Part shown: positions 1-8,029 of the stretch, piece by piece | Numbering within the stretch: position 1 is the stretch's first letter | Layout: each line of letters opens with the position of its first letter | NCBI GenBank assembly: GCA_903900795.1 | Contig: CAIUOO010000117.1 | Span: forward strand, 1 to 34,649 | Length of the DNA stretch: 34,649 bases | Source of the DNA: an uncultured Gemmatimonadota bacterium | GTDB lineage: Bacteria > Gemmatimonadota > Gemmatimonadetes > Gemmatimonadales > Gemmatimonadaceae | Reading direction: 5' to 3' | Notes under the pieces: model-generated | The model's input: only the letters and a program-made list of their open reading frames with translations | Databases searched by the model: none | Told to the model about the DNA's origin: nothing | Program-made: the position numbers and the translations under genes

Positions 1-290
1 ACATGCAGGGCGGTCAATCCAGGGTGCGCGACCTCGCGCTGCACCAGTCCGTGCGGCATCACGCCGATGACGTCGCCGCCCGCCGCCAGCGCCGCGTCCG
101 CCAATGCCCCCATCAAACCCACACGCCCGCCCCCATACACCACCGTCAAACCGCGCTGCGCCAACAGGGTACCCAGCGCGGACGCGCAGGCCATGTATTC
201 GGGGCGCACCCCATCGTTCGAGGCGCAATACACCGCAACCCGATGCAGTGACCGATGCGTTGCTGGTGGGATCGGGGAGGTCGTACTCAT
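1..290 (-). CDS. LOG-family protein (TIGR00730 type), 3' part cut by window edge
   Basis: The first 96 codons of a minus-strand gene are visible; the rest lies beyond base 1. The start ATG (bases 288-290) opens MSTTSPIPPATHRSLHRVAV. This is followed by the Rossmann-like segment VAVYCASNDG at residues 18-27 and the glycine-rich VVYGGGRVGLMG at about 50-61, both typical of the LOG family. Known members hydrolyse nucleoside 5'-monophosphates, including cytokinin riboside monophosphates, to base and ribose phosphate. The diagnostic PGGxGTxxE motif would lie outside the window. It is divergent from upp across 130 bases. The family call is sound; the substrate is not known, and the older label 'lysine decarboxylase' should not be used. 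Confidence 0.8.
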   Translation of the reverse strand, partial: MSTTSPIPPATHRSLHRVAVYCASNDGVRPEYMACASALGTLLAQRGLTVVYGGGRVGLMGALADAALAAGGDVIGVMPHGLVQREVAHPGLTALH

Positions 291-420
291 ATGGGAAAGC
301 TAATCCGGAAGTCACGCAGTGGTCGCGACGATCCGCGCCACATACCAGGCCCGCACGGGCGGAGAAGTCACGGCGTTGCGTACTACCCGGGCAGCGCTGA
401 CCGTGACTACCTTCGTGCGC

Positions 421-1071
421 ATGACCCCCTCACTGCACACGTTGCCGACCCTGAGCGTGATCGAGCATCCGCTGGTCCGCCATAAGATCACGCTGCTACG
501 CGATCGCGCGACACCCACGAAGCAGTTCAAGGAGCTCGTGGATGAGATCGCCATGCTCATGGCCTACGAAGCAACGCGGAACCTCGCGCTCGAACCGGTG
601 CCGGTAGACACGCCGCTCGAGTCCACAACGGGCTGGTCGGTACGAGGGAAAAAACTCACCTTGGTGCCCATCCTGCGCGCCGGCCTCGGCATGGTCGAAG
701 GCATCCTGCGGCTGATTCCATCAGCACGCGTCGGACATATCGGCTTGTACCGGGATCACGAAACCCTCGAGCCGGTGGACTACTACTTCAAGGTCCCGGG
801 CGACGTCAGTGAGCGCGATTTTCTCGTGCTTGACCCGATGCTGGCTACCGGCGGCAGCGCCTGCGCCGCGGTCTCGTCTCTGAAGCGCGCCGGAGCGACA
901 CGTATTCGCTTTCTCTGTCTCGTAGCCGCCCCGGAAGGCGTCGAGCGGCTCGCGCGCGAACATCCCGACGTGCCCATTCTCACGGCGGCCCTCGACCGCG
1001 AACTCAATCAGCACGGCTACATCCTCCCCGGACTCGGCGACGCCGGCGACCGGTTGTTTGGCACCCGTTAA
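421..1071 (+). CDS. upp: uracil phosphoribosyltransferase
   Basis: Upp joins uracil and PRPP to give UMP in the cytosol (pyrimidine salvage). The 216-residue product starts [20 protein letters not shown], the usual beginning for this family (about 208 residues). It carries the PRPP-binding loop [10 protein letters not shown] at residues 137-146, the upstream [10 protein letters not shown] segment at 82-91, and a C-terminal [10 protein letters not shown]. The reading frame stays open about 100 bases upstream, but that stretch has no family similarity, so ATG 421 was chosen; an in-frame GTG two codons earlier is possible. The TAA stop interlocks with the stop of the small minus-strand ORF next door. 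With pyrE and the nucleoside ABC transporter in the same window, salvage and de novo pyrimidine supply are both represented here. Confidence 0.96.
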   Translation: MTPSLHTLPTLSVIEHPLVRHKITLLRDRATPTKQFKELVDEIAMLMAYEATRNLALEPVPVDTPLESTTGWSVRGKKLTLVPILRAGLGMVEGILRLIPSARVGHIGLYRDHETLEPVDYYFKVPGDVSERDFLVLDPMLATGGSACAAVSSLKRAGATRIRFLCLVAAPEGVERLAREHPDVPILTAALDRELNQHGYILPGLGDAGDRLFGTR

Positions 1072-1220
1072 CCGCGCAGCACCAAGTACGGACTAGGATG
1101 GTCCGTCTTCTGTTGATCCGCCGCCCGCAGATAGAGATCGGCCAGGCGGCGAGCTTGTACCGCCCTGATCTCGCGGCTATCTTCTCGCGACTTGTTCGGC
1201 GATTTGCGCTCGTAACTCAC
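1068..1220 (-). CDS. small ORF, 50 residues, unknown function
   Basis: The minus strand carries a 50-codon frame that nearly fills the gap between upp and the protease gene. It begins with GTG (1218-1220), preceded by CAGGAG, whose last base is 12 bases from the start (longer than usual). It begins [20 protein letters not shown] and ends SPYLVLRG. The product is strongly charged in its first half and then has a helix-like stretch ([19 protein letters not shown]). Its TAA shares bases with the upp TAA in a TTAA palindrome, a neat convergent junction. A TGA lies upstream in frame, and GTG is the only standard start after it. I recognise no family. It may be real, or the remnant of a longer gene. 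Confidence 0.45.
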   Translation of the reverse strand: MSYERKSPNKSREDSREIRAVQARRLADLYLRAADQQKTDHPSPYLVLRG

Positions 1221-1252
1221 GAGCGCGTCGGTCTCCTGTTCCCGGGTCGTTG

Positions 1253-2209
1253 ATGTTGATCAATCTGGTACCGGATTTTCTCGCCGTACTCGAAGCCGAC
1301 GACCGCGTGTCGGCGTATCTCGCCTATTTCGAGCGCCACAAGGCGTTGCTGACGGCCTACTGGGACAACTATGTCCTCGAACCGTCTGGGCCGCATTTCG
1401 AGGACGTCGTCCAGTCCACGGTCAACGCGAATCGCGATGATCTGCTCACGCTCCTCTCACGCACCGATGTGGTGGCGCTGGCGCGTCTGGCCGAAGAAAA
1501 GGTCCGAATCCTGCTCGATATCGACGTCAGCTACGATGTCGTGCTCATGGTTGGCGTCGGCGCGGCCAACGCCGGTGAGCTGGTCGTCAACGGCCGGGGC
1601 GTGGCGTTCGTGTGCCTCGAGCACTTCACGGGTGTCGCCAACCCGGACACGCAGGGGCTCGGGCTCGATCCCGAACTGATTCCCCTCTGGCTCGCGCACG
1701 AAATCACGCACGTCGTGCGCTATACGTCTCCGTCCAGCCGCAGCGACATGCGCGGCTTTGTGGAAGACGCCGGCGGGTACTACTCGTACTGGGAAACAGG
1801 CCGCCAGGCCTCGCTGCGCGAACTGCTGGTGAACGAAGGACTGGCCGTGCACGTCTCGCGCGCCATAAGCCCGGGCCATGCGGCGTGGGAATATTTCGGG
1901 TTCGCTCGCAAGCAGTACGCCCGTGTGCGCGAGGTCGAGCCCGTGCTCCATCGCGCCCTGATCACCGACGGCGACCGCACGGCTCTGGGGCTGCGCCTGC
2001 GCTACCTCTCCGGCGGTATGAGCGACGAGGCGCGCACCGTTGAGCGCACGGTGCTTCCCGAGCGCTCTGGGTACTTCCTGGGCGCCCGCATGGTCGAAGC
2101 CGCCATCGCTGCCCGCGGCTACGCTTGGGCCACCCGCGCCAGCGTCATGGATTTGGCCACCGTAAACGACCCGGTGATGGAGCGGCCGAGGCTCACGATC
2201 GTCGGGTGA
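1253..2209 (+). CDS. predicted Zn-dependent protease, DUF2268-like (HExxH)
   Basis: The 318-residue product has a gluzincin-type zinc site: HEITH at residues 149-153, with a likely third ligand at E195 in NEGLAVH, about 42 residues later. This spacing and the 'EGLA' context resemble the DUF2268 predicted Zn-dependent proteases. No signal peptide or membrane span is obvious, so it is probably cytosolic. The start is ATG 1253; the TTG directly before it is also in frame. No strong ribosome-binding site precedes it. It stands alone, divergent by 32 bases from the small ORF at 1068-1220 and convergent with mnmE across a palindromic repeat. The substrate is unknown; the metalloprotease call rests on the motif only. 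Confidence 0.65.
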   Translation: MLINLVPDFLAVLEADDRVSAYLAYFERHKALLTAYWDNYVLEPSGPHFEDVVQSTVNANRDDLLTLLSRTDVVALARLAEEKVRILLDIDVSYDVVLMVGVGAANAGELVVNGRGVAFVCLEHFTGVANPDTQGLGLDPELIPLWLAHEITHVVRYTSPSSRSDMRGFVEDAGGYYSYWETGRQASLRELLVNEGLAVHVSRAISPGHAAWEYFGFARKQYARVREVEPVLHRALITDGDRTALGLRLRYLSGGMSDEARTVERTVLPERSGYFLGARMVEAAIAARGYAWATRASVMDLATVNDPVMERPRLTIVG

Positions 2210-2264
2210 GATTGGCTGGGACGGTTTGACAACTGTACCGTCAACAGCAACGGCAACGGCGACT

Positions 2265-2374
2265 GCCAGAACACGGATACCACGGATTTACACAGAAATA
2301 ACACAGATAAACCGACAGCGCTTTTTGCTTATCCGTGGCCGTTTCCGTGTCATCGGTGATCTCCGTGTTCTGGC
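2265..2374. repeat. dispersed 110-bp imperfect palindrome, copy A
   Basis: The element begins GCCAGAACACGGA and ends TCCGTGTTCTGGC, a perfect 13-bp outer inverted repeat, with a weaker inner match (TTTACACAGAAA against TTTCCGTGT). An ungapped alignment by eye with the copy at 30434-30543 gives the same 110-bp length and about 15 differences. Both flanks are short-period runs: AACAGC/GCAACG units on the left and GCTGTTGTTTTTT-type units on the right, which are partly complementary to each other. It fills the gap between the convergent ends of the protease gene and mnmE, so it could form a hairpin at the 3' end of either transcript. Confidence 0.85.
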
Positions 2375-2429
2375 TCTTGTTTTTGCTGTTGTTTTTTGCT
2401 GTTGCTTTTTGCTGTGGCTGTTTCGGATC

Positions 2430-3803
2430 CTACTTCCCGATGCAGAACTCCCGGAAGACCCGGTCGAGCACGTCCTCGGTATCCACGATACCGATCAGAT
2501 CGGAGAGAGCCTCGCGGGCCGCGTACAAATGCACCGCAGCCACCGGCGCCGGCAGCGCCCCTCTCTCCCACGCCATCAGAAACTCGGTGAGTTCATCGTG
2601 CGCCACCGCCAGGCCAGCGCGATGACGCTCGCGGGTCACGAGCACGTCGTCACCGGCGGGCAACGCCACCGAACTGGCCATCGCAACGCGATCAATAGCC
2701 TCAAGCAACGCCCGCAGCCCCTGCCCCGTCTCGGCGCTGACATGGTGCACCGGCTCGTCGGATGCCGATGCATCCAAGTCGGCTTTCGTACGTACCGGAA
2801 GGACCGATCCCCCCGTCCGCGACGCAATCACGGCGAGTGTCGCATCGATATCCGCCGCGCTCGCCCCGCACACCAGCACCACCTGCGCCTGCGCTAGATA
2901 GCGCGTGCTCACTTCGATGCCGAGTCGCTCGATTTCGTCGTCGGGGTCGCGGAGGCCGGCGGTATCCACGAAGCGCAGCGGCAACGGCGCGCGATCGAGC
3001 ACGGCTTCGATCGCATCACGGGTCGTACCGGCAATCGGTGTCACTAAGGCGCGCGACTCACCCAAGAGGGCGTTGAACAGCGATGACTTACCGGCGTTGG
3101 GTGGGCCGGCAATCACGACCAACACGCCATCACGCAGTACAGCGGCCTGCGGGGCAGTGTGCATCAGCGCGCGCAGCGCGTCGCGCAGCGACTCCGCCGC
3201 ATTTTTTATACGGGCGGGGGCGATCGGGCCATCGTCTTCCTCGGGGAAGTCGATGTCGTAAGCGATCAGCGCTTCGAGATGGATCACCTCGTCGCGCAAC
3301 GCGAGCAACCGCCGGGAAAGTCCGCCGTCGAGCTGTGACAGCGCCTGCCGCAGCATGACGGTAGTACGCGCATCGATCAGATCGGCCACGGCTTCGGCTT
3401 GCACCAGATCCATGCGGCCATTCAGCACGGCGCGCCGCGTGAATTCACCGGGGGTGGCCGGCCGTGCACCGGCCGCCGCGCAGGCCGCCAGCACGAGCGC
3501 CGGCACCACGTGGCCACCGTGCGTGGCAATCTCCACCACATCCTCACCGGTATACGAGCGCGGCGCGGCGAACCAGGTGATCAGGGCGTCATCGAGTGGC
3601 GCGCCATCGGGGTGACGCAGTGCCACGCGGGTGGCGCGGCGCGGCGGCGGGTCGGACGCGCCAGGAAATGCACCAAGGGCGCGAGCGATGGATATCGCTC
3701 GCGCCCCTGACAGCCGGATCACGGCAATCGCCCCGCGTCCAGCGGCCGTGGCACAGGCAACGATCGTGTCGTCGCCACCAGGCAGCTGGCGGACCGTCAC
3801 CAC
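2430..3803 (-). CDS. mnmE: tRNA modification GTPase MnmE
   Basis: MnmE, with MnmG, modifies U34 in the wobble position of certain tRNAs (cmnm5U family). The 457-residue product has the N-terminal folate-binding domain (DDTIVACATA at 11-20 and TPGEFTRRA at 117-125). The inserted G domain shows G1 GPPNAGKSS at 233-241, G2 GTTRD at 259-263, G3 DTAG at 280-283 and G4 TKAD at 339-342, where NKxD is commoner. The hallmark C-terminal FCIGK, which holds the essential cysteine, ends the protein. The start is GTG, followed at once by a second GTG. Four bases separate it from the yidC stop, so it is the last gene of the rpmH-rnpA-yidD-yidC-mnmE run. Confidence 0.97.
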   Translation of the reverse strand: MVTVRQLPGGDDTIVACATAAGRGAIAVIRLSGARAISIARALGAFPGASDPPPRRATRVALRHPDGAPLDDALITWFAAPRSYTGEDVVEIATHGGHVVPALVLAACAAAGARPATPGEFTRRAVLNGRMDLVQAEAVADLIDARTTVMLRQALSQLDGGLSRRLLALRDEVIHLEALIAYDIDFPEEDDGPIAPARIKNAAESLRDALRALMHTAPQAAVLRDGVLVVIAGPPNAGKSSLFNALLGESRALVTPIAGTTRDAIEAVLDRAPLPLRFVDTAGLRDPDDEIERLGIEVSTRYLAQAQVVLVCGASAADIDATLAVIASRTGGSVLPVRTKADLDASASDEPVHHVSAETGQGLRALLEAIDRVAMASSVALPAGDDVLVTRERHRAGLAVAHDELTEFLMAWERGALPAPVAAVHLYAAREALSDLIGIVDTEDVLDRVFREFCIGK

Positions 3804-3807
3804 GTCG

Positions 3808-5505
3808 TTATCCTCGCACCACCGGGGGTTGCGCCTTCGTACGCTCCTGAGAAATCAGCCACTGCTGCGGCAACGACGCGAGGTTCTGCACGAAATAATA
3901 CAGGTTGAGTCCCGAGGCCATGTTGAAGAAAATCACCATCATCATGGCGGGCATCAGGTACATCATCATTTTTTGCTGCTCGTTCGCTTTCATGCCGCGC
4001 ATGCCGATGTACGACAGCCCCATCGCCGTGATGGCCACAAGCACCGGCAACACGAAAAACGGATCCTTGAGCGAGATGTCGGGGAACCACAGGAATGACA
4101 CGCCGCGGAACTCGATTGTGTTCTGAAATACGAAGAACAGCGCGAAGAACACCGGCAACGGAATCAACATCGGCAGACAGCCCGACAGGGAGCTGAACGG
4201 CGACATGCCGTGCTCTTTATACACGCGCATCATTTCCGCTTGCAGCTTGGTCGGGTCGCCCTTGTACTTGGTCTGGATTTCGGCCAGGTGCGGTTGAATG
4301 CGCTGCATCTGCATGGAACTGCGCATCGCCTTCTGATTCAACGGCCACAGAATGATGCGCACTGCCACGCCGAACACCACCAGGATCCATCCGTACGAAA
4401 GGCCAAGCGTGGACTTCATCCACAGCAGCAGGCGGATCACCATCGTGGCGAACGGTTGCACGACGCCCTGCAACCAGCCACCGTACGGGTTCGACGTTTC
4501 AAACGACCGACCGATGGCAACCAGACGCTTGAACTCCTGGGGCCCAGCGTACACTTCGAACGCCACGGCGCCGCTCTTGAGCGACGCGACAATCGTCGCT
4601 TCGCTGCGTGTAGCGGCCTTCGCCACGCGCATACCGCCCGTGAAGTTCACCTCGGCGAAGCCCGGCGCGCCTTGCGGGGACAGCACACCAAGCAGGAAAT
4701 ACTTGTTCTTGGCGACGGTCCAGTTGATCGGGCCGGCCTCGATGCGACGCTCGCCAGGATCGAGCGAGGTGAAGGAGACACCACTCGCATTCTGCTGGTC
4801 AGGCTTGTACGCGTATGCGAGATGCGACTGATCTTCGGTCGTATCCGACTCCGAAGAGCGGAAGCCGGGCGGCATATCGATCAGCAGGAAGCTGTTCTCG
4901 GGCGCGCCGGTTACGAGCGCCGACACATTCACGCGATAGCTGTCGGGGAGGAACGAATACGCGATCGTGATCGCGCGAGCGCCGACGGTGGCGTCATAGC
5001 GGACCACGGCGCGTCCATTTTCCTCGCTGCGCGTGCTGGTGAAGGTCTGCGCATTCAGCGCGACCGTGTCACCGGGCGTGACGAGACGGAAGCTCAGCAA
5101 CCGGTCACCCGCCGTCGCGAGTTCCACGGGGCCACCCTTCGTGCGCCCCTTGTTGGAGAGAGCGACATACTGCTGCATCTCCACACCGATCAACGCGGCG
5201 CCACGATTCGTGGTGCGAAAGACCGCCGGCGTGGTGGTCACCACAGCGGTATCGATCGGCATCACGTCGGGCTGAAGCACCGCGTTGACGGAGTCAGGCA
5301 GGGCACGCATGCCGGGCGCCGGGGCACCAGCGGAGGCGACGGCTACAGCAGCCGCGGGATCCGCGACAGCAGGGGTGGTGCTGGCAGAGTCTGTTACCGC
5401 GGTCTTGCTTCCGGGCGCCGGCAGAGGCGACGGGAAGAGGATCGGCGTCAGAATCAGGACCGCCGCCATCAGGACGACAGCGAGGACGATGCGACGTGGT
5501 TCCAT
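3808..5505 (-). CDS. yidC: membrane protein insertase YidC
   Basis: YidC inserts and folds inner-membrane proteins, alone or with SecYEG. The 565-residue product is the long Gram-negative type. It has an N-terminal membrane segment (residues about 5-25, RIVLAVVLMAAVLILTPILF), an Ala/Pro-rich linker, a large periplasmic beta domain (about 80-350) and a C-terminal insertase core. The core holds the groove arginine in GVAVRIILWPLNQKAM, the cytoplasmic coiled hairpin (MQRIQPHLAEIQTKYKGDPT) and several hydrophobic spans, including MMMYLMPAMMMVIFF. The frame runs 48 codons further upstream into yidD, but that part has no family match. ATG at 5503-5505 gives the expected N-terminus and lies 20 bases after the yidD stop. 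Confidence 0.96.
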   Translation of the reverse strand: MEPRRIVLAVVLMAAVLILTPILFPSPLPAPGSKTAVTDSASTTPAVADPAAAVAVASAGAPAPGMRALPDSVNAVLQPDVMPIDTAVVTTTPAVFRTTNRGAALIGVEMQQYVALSNKGRTKGGPVELATAGDRLLSFRLVTPGDTVALNAQTFTSTRSEENGRAVVRYDATVGARAITIAYSFLPDSYRVNVSALVTGAPENSFLLIDMPPGFRSSESDTTEDQSHLAYAYKPDQQNASGVSFTSLDPGERRIEAGPINWTVAKNKYFLLGVLSPQGAPGFAEVNFTGGMRVAKAATRSEATIVASLKSGAVAFEVYAGPQEFKRLVAIGRSFETSNPYGGWLQGVVQPFATMVIRLLLWMKSTLGLSYGWILVVFGVAVRIILWPLNQKAMRSSMQMQRIQPHLAEIQTKYKGDPTKLQAEMMRVYKEHGMSPFSSLSGCLPMLIPLPVFFALFFVFQNTIEFRGVSFLWFPDISLKDPFFVLPVLVAITAMGLSYIGMRGMKANEQQKMMMYLMPAMMMVIFFNMASGLNLYYFVQNLASLPQQWLISQERTKAQPPVVRG

Positions 5506-5525
5506 GGATCGGTATAGGGGAGCGC

Positions 5526-5738
5526 TCAGGGCACCGGATCGAATCCGCCGGGCCGGAACGGATGACACCGCCCGATTCGGCGCAGCGCCAGCCATCCTCC
5601 GCGTAACGCACCGTGACGCTCCAGCGCCTCGATGGCATACGCGGAACACGAAGGATAATAGCGGCAGGCGCCCCCAAAGATGGGGGACAGCGTGAGCTGA
5701 TACCCGCGCACTACGAGAATGAAGAGCTTCGCAATCAC
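5526..5738 (-). CDS. yidD: membrane protein insertion efficiency factor YidD
   Basis: YidD is a small membrane-associated helper of YidC. The 70-residue product has an amphipathic N-terminus ([18 protein letters not shown]) and the family core [18 protein letters not shown] at residues 22-39, ending with [14 protein letters not shown]. The length is typical. The start is GTG (5736-5738), 16 bases after the rnpA stop. It sits between rnpA and yidC, the usual order, and is very likely co-transcribed with them. Confidence 0.95.
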   Translation of the reverse strand: MIAKLFILVVRGYQLTLSPIFGGACRYYPSCSAYAIEALERHGALRGGWLALRRIGRCHPFRPGGFDPVP

Positions 5739-5754
5739 GGCAGGAACGCTCGAG

Positions 5755-6066
5755 TTACCGCACGATCTTCCGCACGGCCTGCAACACTTCGGCCCGAAGC
5801 GTCTCGAAGTCTCTGGCGTAGGCCACAGGAAGCACCTTGAACACCAGGTCCATGGGTGCGAGATCGGGAAGCACGTCGAGGCGGGTGAGTTCGCGGAGCC
5901 GGCGCTTCAGGCGGTTCCGCTCGACACCCGAGTGCTTGTACTTGGGCACCACGAAGCCAACGCGTGGAACGCCAAGAAGGGAAGACAGAGCTCGCACGTC
6001 CAATGAGGCGGTGCGCACTCGCTTCCCTTCGTGTCGTACCCGCTCGAGATCAGACCCGCGCGTCAG
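5755..6066 (-). CDS. rnpA: ribonuclease P protein component, unusual start codon
   Basis: RnpA is the basic protein that assists the RNase P RNA in trimming tRNA 5' leaders. The C-terminal part is clear: PRVGFVVPK (residues 34-42), then [12 protein letters not shown] (49-60). The first ATG/GTG/TTG in frame is GTG 6018, but translation upstream of it still reads as the family N-terminus ([17 protein letters not shown]). The gene must therefore start earlier. The frame is open back to a TGA at 6130-6132 and contains no ATG, GTG or TTG in that stretch. I used the CTG at 6064-6066, giving 103 residues; ATA 6106-6108 is the other candidate. It lies 28 bases after the rpmH stop and is probably translationally linked to it. 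Function is certain, start uncertain. Confidence 0.9.
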   Translation of the reverse strand: MTRGSDLERVRHEGKRVRTASLDVRALSSLLGVPRVGFVVPKYKHSGVERNRLKRRLRELTRLDVLPDLAPMDLVFKVLPVAYARDFETLRAEVLQAVRKIVR

Positions 6067-6094
6067 TCGCTGCGCGCGCGGGAACGACCGGGAA

Positions 6095-6259
6095 TCAGGC
6101 GCCGGTATACTTCGACGGGATCTGGACGGTCAACACCTTGCGTCCCTTGCGGCGACGGCGGGCGAGCACCTCACGGCCCCACTTCGTCTCCATACGCGCA
6201 CGGAAACCGTGCTTGCGGACTCGCTTGGTATTGCGCGGATTGTATGTCGGCTTGCCCAT
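6095..6259 (-). CDS. rpmH: 50S ribosomal protein L34
   Basis: L34 is a small basic protein of the large ribosomal subunit. The 54-residue product starts [19 protein letters not shown] and continues through [20 protein letters not shown], the full family pattern. A short extension ([13 protein letters not shown]) makes it slightly longer than the usual 44-50 residues. The frame is open another 24 codons upstream, but only the ATG at 6257-6259 fits the family. It is the first gene of the minus-strand origin cluster and is divergent from dnaA. A likely promoter lies about 120-150 bases upstream. Confidence 0.97.
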   Translation of the reverse strand: MGKPTYNPRNTKRVRKHGFRARMETKWGREVLARRRRKGRKVLTVQIPSKYTGA

Positions 6260-6376
6260 AGTAATGCTCGAGGTAACGCGGGATGAATCGCGGCGGTTCG
6301 ACTTGAGTGTTTCAGCACCCGCACCACCCACGCGACCTGATATCCGCGGTGTGGTAGAGCCCTGACCTAGCCGTAC

Positions 6377-6406
6377 AAATTACTCGCGCGACTGGCTTGA
6401 GGTCAA
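6377..6406 (-). promoter_or_regulatory. probable sigma-70-type promoter of rpmH-rnpA-yidD-yidC-mnmE
   Basis: On the minus strand TTGACC (6401-6406) is followed after 18 bases by TAATTT (6377-6382). Both hexamers are close to consensus. Transcription would start near 6370 and leave a leader of about 110 bases before the rpmH ATG. This is a sequence match only. Confidence 0.5.
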
Positions 6407-6512
6407 CCCCGCCAAGTACACCTGCGGCAATGATTTGCCCTGTTCCGCCAAATCCGCGCGAGGACTTGCTTGCGCTCACGAATGCGAGGCTGGTGTCACA
6501 TCACTGACGCGA

Positions 6513-6540
6513 TTGACTTATCCACACACGAGCGTAAGCT
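6513..6540 (+). promoter_or_regulatory. probable dnaA promoter
   Basis: TTGACT (6513-6518) and TAAGCT (6535-6540) are spaced by 16 bases and lie about 70 bases before the dnaA ATG. The DnaA box at 6518-6526 overlaps the -35 end and spacer, the arrangement expected for DnaA autorepression. The -10 match is only moderate. The rest of the 351-base gap between rpmH and dnaA shows only the rpmH promoter; no gene or RNA was recognised in it. Confidence 0.4.
6518..6526 (+). promoter_or_regulatory. DnaA box, perfect consensus TTATCCACA
   Basis: The nine bases match the strong DnaA-binding consensus exactly. It is the only perfect copy I found in the rpmH-dnaA-dnaN region; a one-mismatch copy (TCATCCACA) lies at 8038-8046, just after dnaA. 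Confidence 0.8.
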
Positions 6541-6610
6541 TCGCCCCCCCGCCTGATTCTCGTGCGAGTATCCCCCTTGGCGGGGACCGCCCGAACCCCG
6601 ACCTCTTGTC

Positions 6611-8029
6611 ATGTCCCTTACGCCTGCCGAAACCTGGGATCGCCTGCGCCAACGCGCACGGCAGCTCCTCCCGGAGCAGACGTACCGCACCTGGCTCGAG
6701 CCCACCGACGCCCTCGGCGTTGAAGGCGACACCCTGCTCGTCGGCGCCCCAGACCAGTTCTCTGCAGACTGGAACGAGTCCAAACACGCCGATCTGCTGA
6801 CCAGCTTTGCGCCCGTCGCCCTCGGTCACCCACTGAAAGTGCGCTTCAAAGTGGCCGAAGAGCGCTTGGGTCGGGTGCAGATGGACATGTTCGTGCAGCC
6901 GATTCCAGCCCCTGTTGTTGCGCCACTAACAACACATCAACAGCGCTTATCAGCGCCACTGAACCCACGCTATACGTTCGACCAATTCGTCATCGGCAAA
7001 TCGAACGACGTCGCCGCTGCTGCCGCCCAAGCCGCCGCCCAGGCGCCCGGGAAGGTCTACAACCCGCTCTTCATCTATGGAGAAACGGGGCTGGGTAAGA
7101 CGCACCTCATGCAAGGCATCGCCCACGAGCTGCTCAAACGCACCCCCACACTGCGCCTCGCCTTCGTGGGGACTGAGCAGTTCACCAATGAGTTCGTCAA
7201 CGCAATCCAGACCGGACAAATGGGCGATTTCCGTCGGCGCTTCCGGGAAATCGACCTGCTGCTGGTCGACGACGTCCAGTTCCTGAAGGGGAAAGAATCC
7301 ACCCAGGAAGAATTCTTTCACACCTTCAACGCCATCTACGAAGCCGGTCGTCAGATCGTCCTCACCTCCGATAGACCCCCCAAGGAAATCCCGGGACTCG
7401 AGTCCCGACTGGTCTCCCGCTTCGAGTGGGGCATGGTGGCCAATGTCGATGCCCCCGATCTCGAGCACCGGATCGCGATCCTCCGCAAGAAGGCCAGCCT
7501 CGACCACCTCGAGCTCACCATTCCCGACGAGGTCATCGAGTTTATCGCCCAACATGTGAAATCGTCGGTGCGCGAACTGGAAGGGTCGATCATCAAGCTC
7601 CTGGCCTACGCCTCGCTCAAGCACCGCGAGATCTCCATCGAGCTCGCCCGCGAGGCGCTTCGCGACAAACTCAGGAACGCCACGACCTCGGATTTCCCCG
7701 ACATCCCACCCACCACGATCACCGTGGCCACCATTCAACAGGTGGTCTCGCGCGAGTGGGGCGTCACTCCAGACGGGCTGCGCTCCAAAACCCGCACCAA
7801 GCAGCTCACCACCCCACGTCAGGTCTCCATGTACCTGTGTCGGGAGCTGCTGGCCCTCCAGCTGGTCGAAATCGGCAACGCGTTCGGCGGACGCGATCAC
7901 TCCACGGTGATCCATTCGCTCGACCGGGTCGCTGAAGATATGGGCGGAGAACCTGGTTTCGCCGACCGGGTGTTGAAGGTCCGAGGCATGTTGGAAACAC
8001 TCCGATCCACTGGACAACTGGGCACCTAA
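6611..8029 (+). CDS. dnaA: chromosomal replication initiator DnaA
   Basis: DnaA binds origin DNA boxes as an ATP-loaded filament, opens the duplex and loads the helicase. The 472-residue product has all four domains. Domain I (1-85, ETWDRLRQRARQLLPEQTYR) is followed by a short linker. The AAA+ domain follows, with Walker A GETGLGKTH at 157-165, Walker B LLLVDDVQFL and sensor I TSDRPP. Domain IV is a C-terminal helix-turn-helix with the DnaA signature GGRDHSTVIH at 426-435. The ATG chosen gives the normal N-terminus. There is no clear ribosome-binding site. It is divergent from rpmH and in line with dnaN, the standard origin layout. Confidence 0.98.
   Translation: MSLTPAETWDRLRQRARQLLPEQTYRTWLEPTDALGVEGDTLLVGAPDQFSADWNESKHADLLTSFAPVALGHPLKVRFKVAEERLGRVQMDMFVQPIPAPVVAPLTTHQQRLSAPLNPRYTFDQFVIGKSNDVAAAAAQAAAQAPGKVYNPLFIYGETGLGKTHLMQGIAHELLKRTPTLRLAFVGTEQFTNEFVNAIQTGQMGDFRRRFREIDLLLVDDVQFLKGKESTQEEFFHTFNAIYEAGRQIVLTSDRPPKEIPGLESRLVSRFEWGMVANVDAPDLEHRIAILRKKASLDHLELTIPDEVIEFIAQHVKSSVRELEGSIIKLLAYASLKHREISIELAREALRDKLRNATTSDFPDIPPTTITVATIQQVVSREWGVTPDGLRSKTRTKQLTTPRQVSMYLCRELLALQLVEIGNAFGGRDHSTVIHSLDRVAEDMGGEPGFADRVLKVRGMLETLRSTGQLGT

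Noticed and set aside
2335-2625. Hydrophobic mini-protein frame (FWLLFLLLFFAVAF) starting in palindrome A
   Set aside because: The hydrophobic run comes from T-rich repeats flanking the palindrome and then runs antisense to mnmE.
4210-5517. 435-codon plus-strand frame opposite yidC
   Set aside because: It is fully antisense to a clear yidC and is His/Arg-rich in a way typical of mirror frames in G+C-rich DNA; no domain is visible.
5521-5560. tRNA-like GGATTCGATCC on the minus strand
   Set aside because: It is part of the yidD coding end (GGFDPVP) and no cloverleaf can be built around it.
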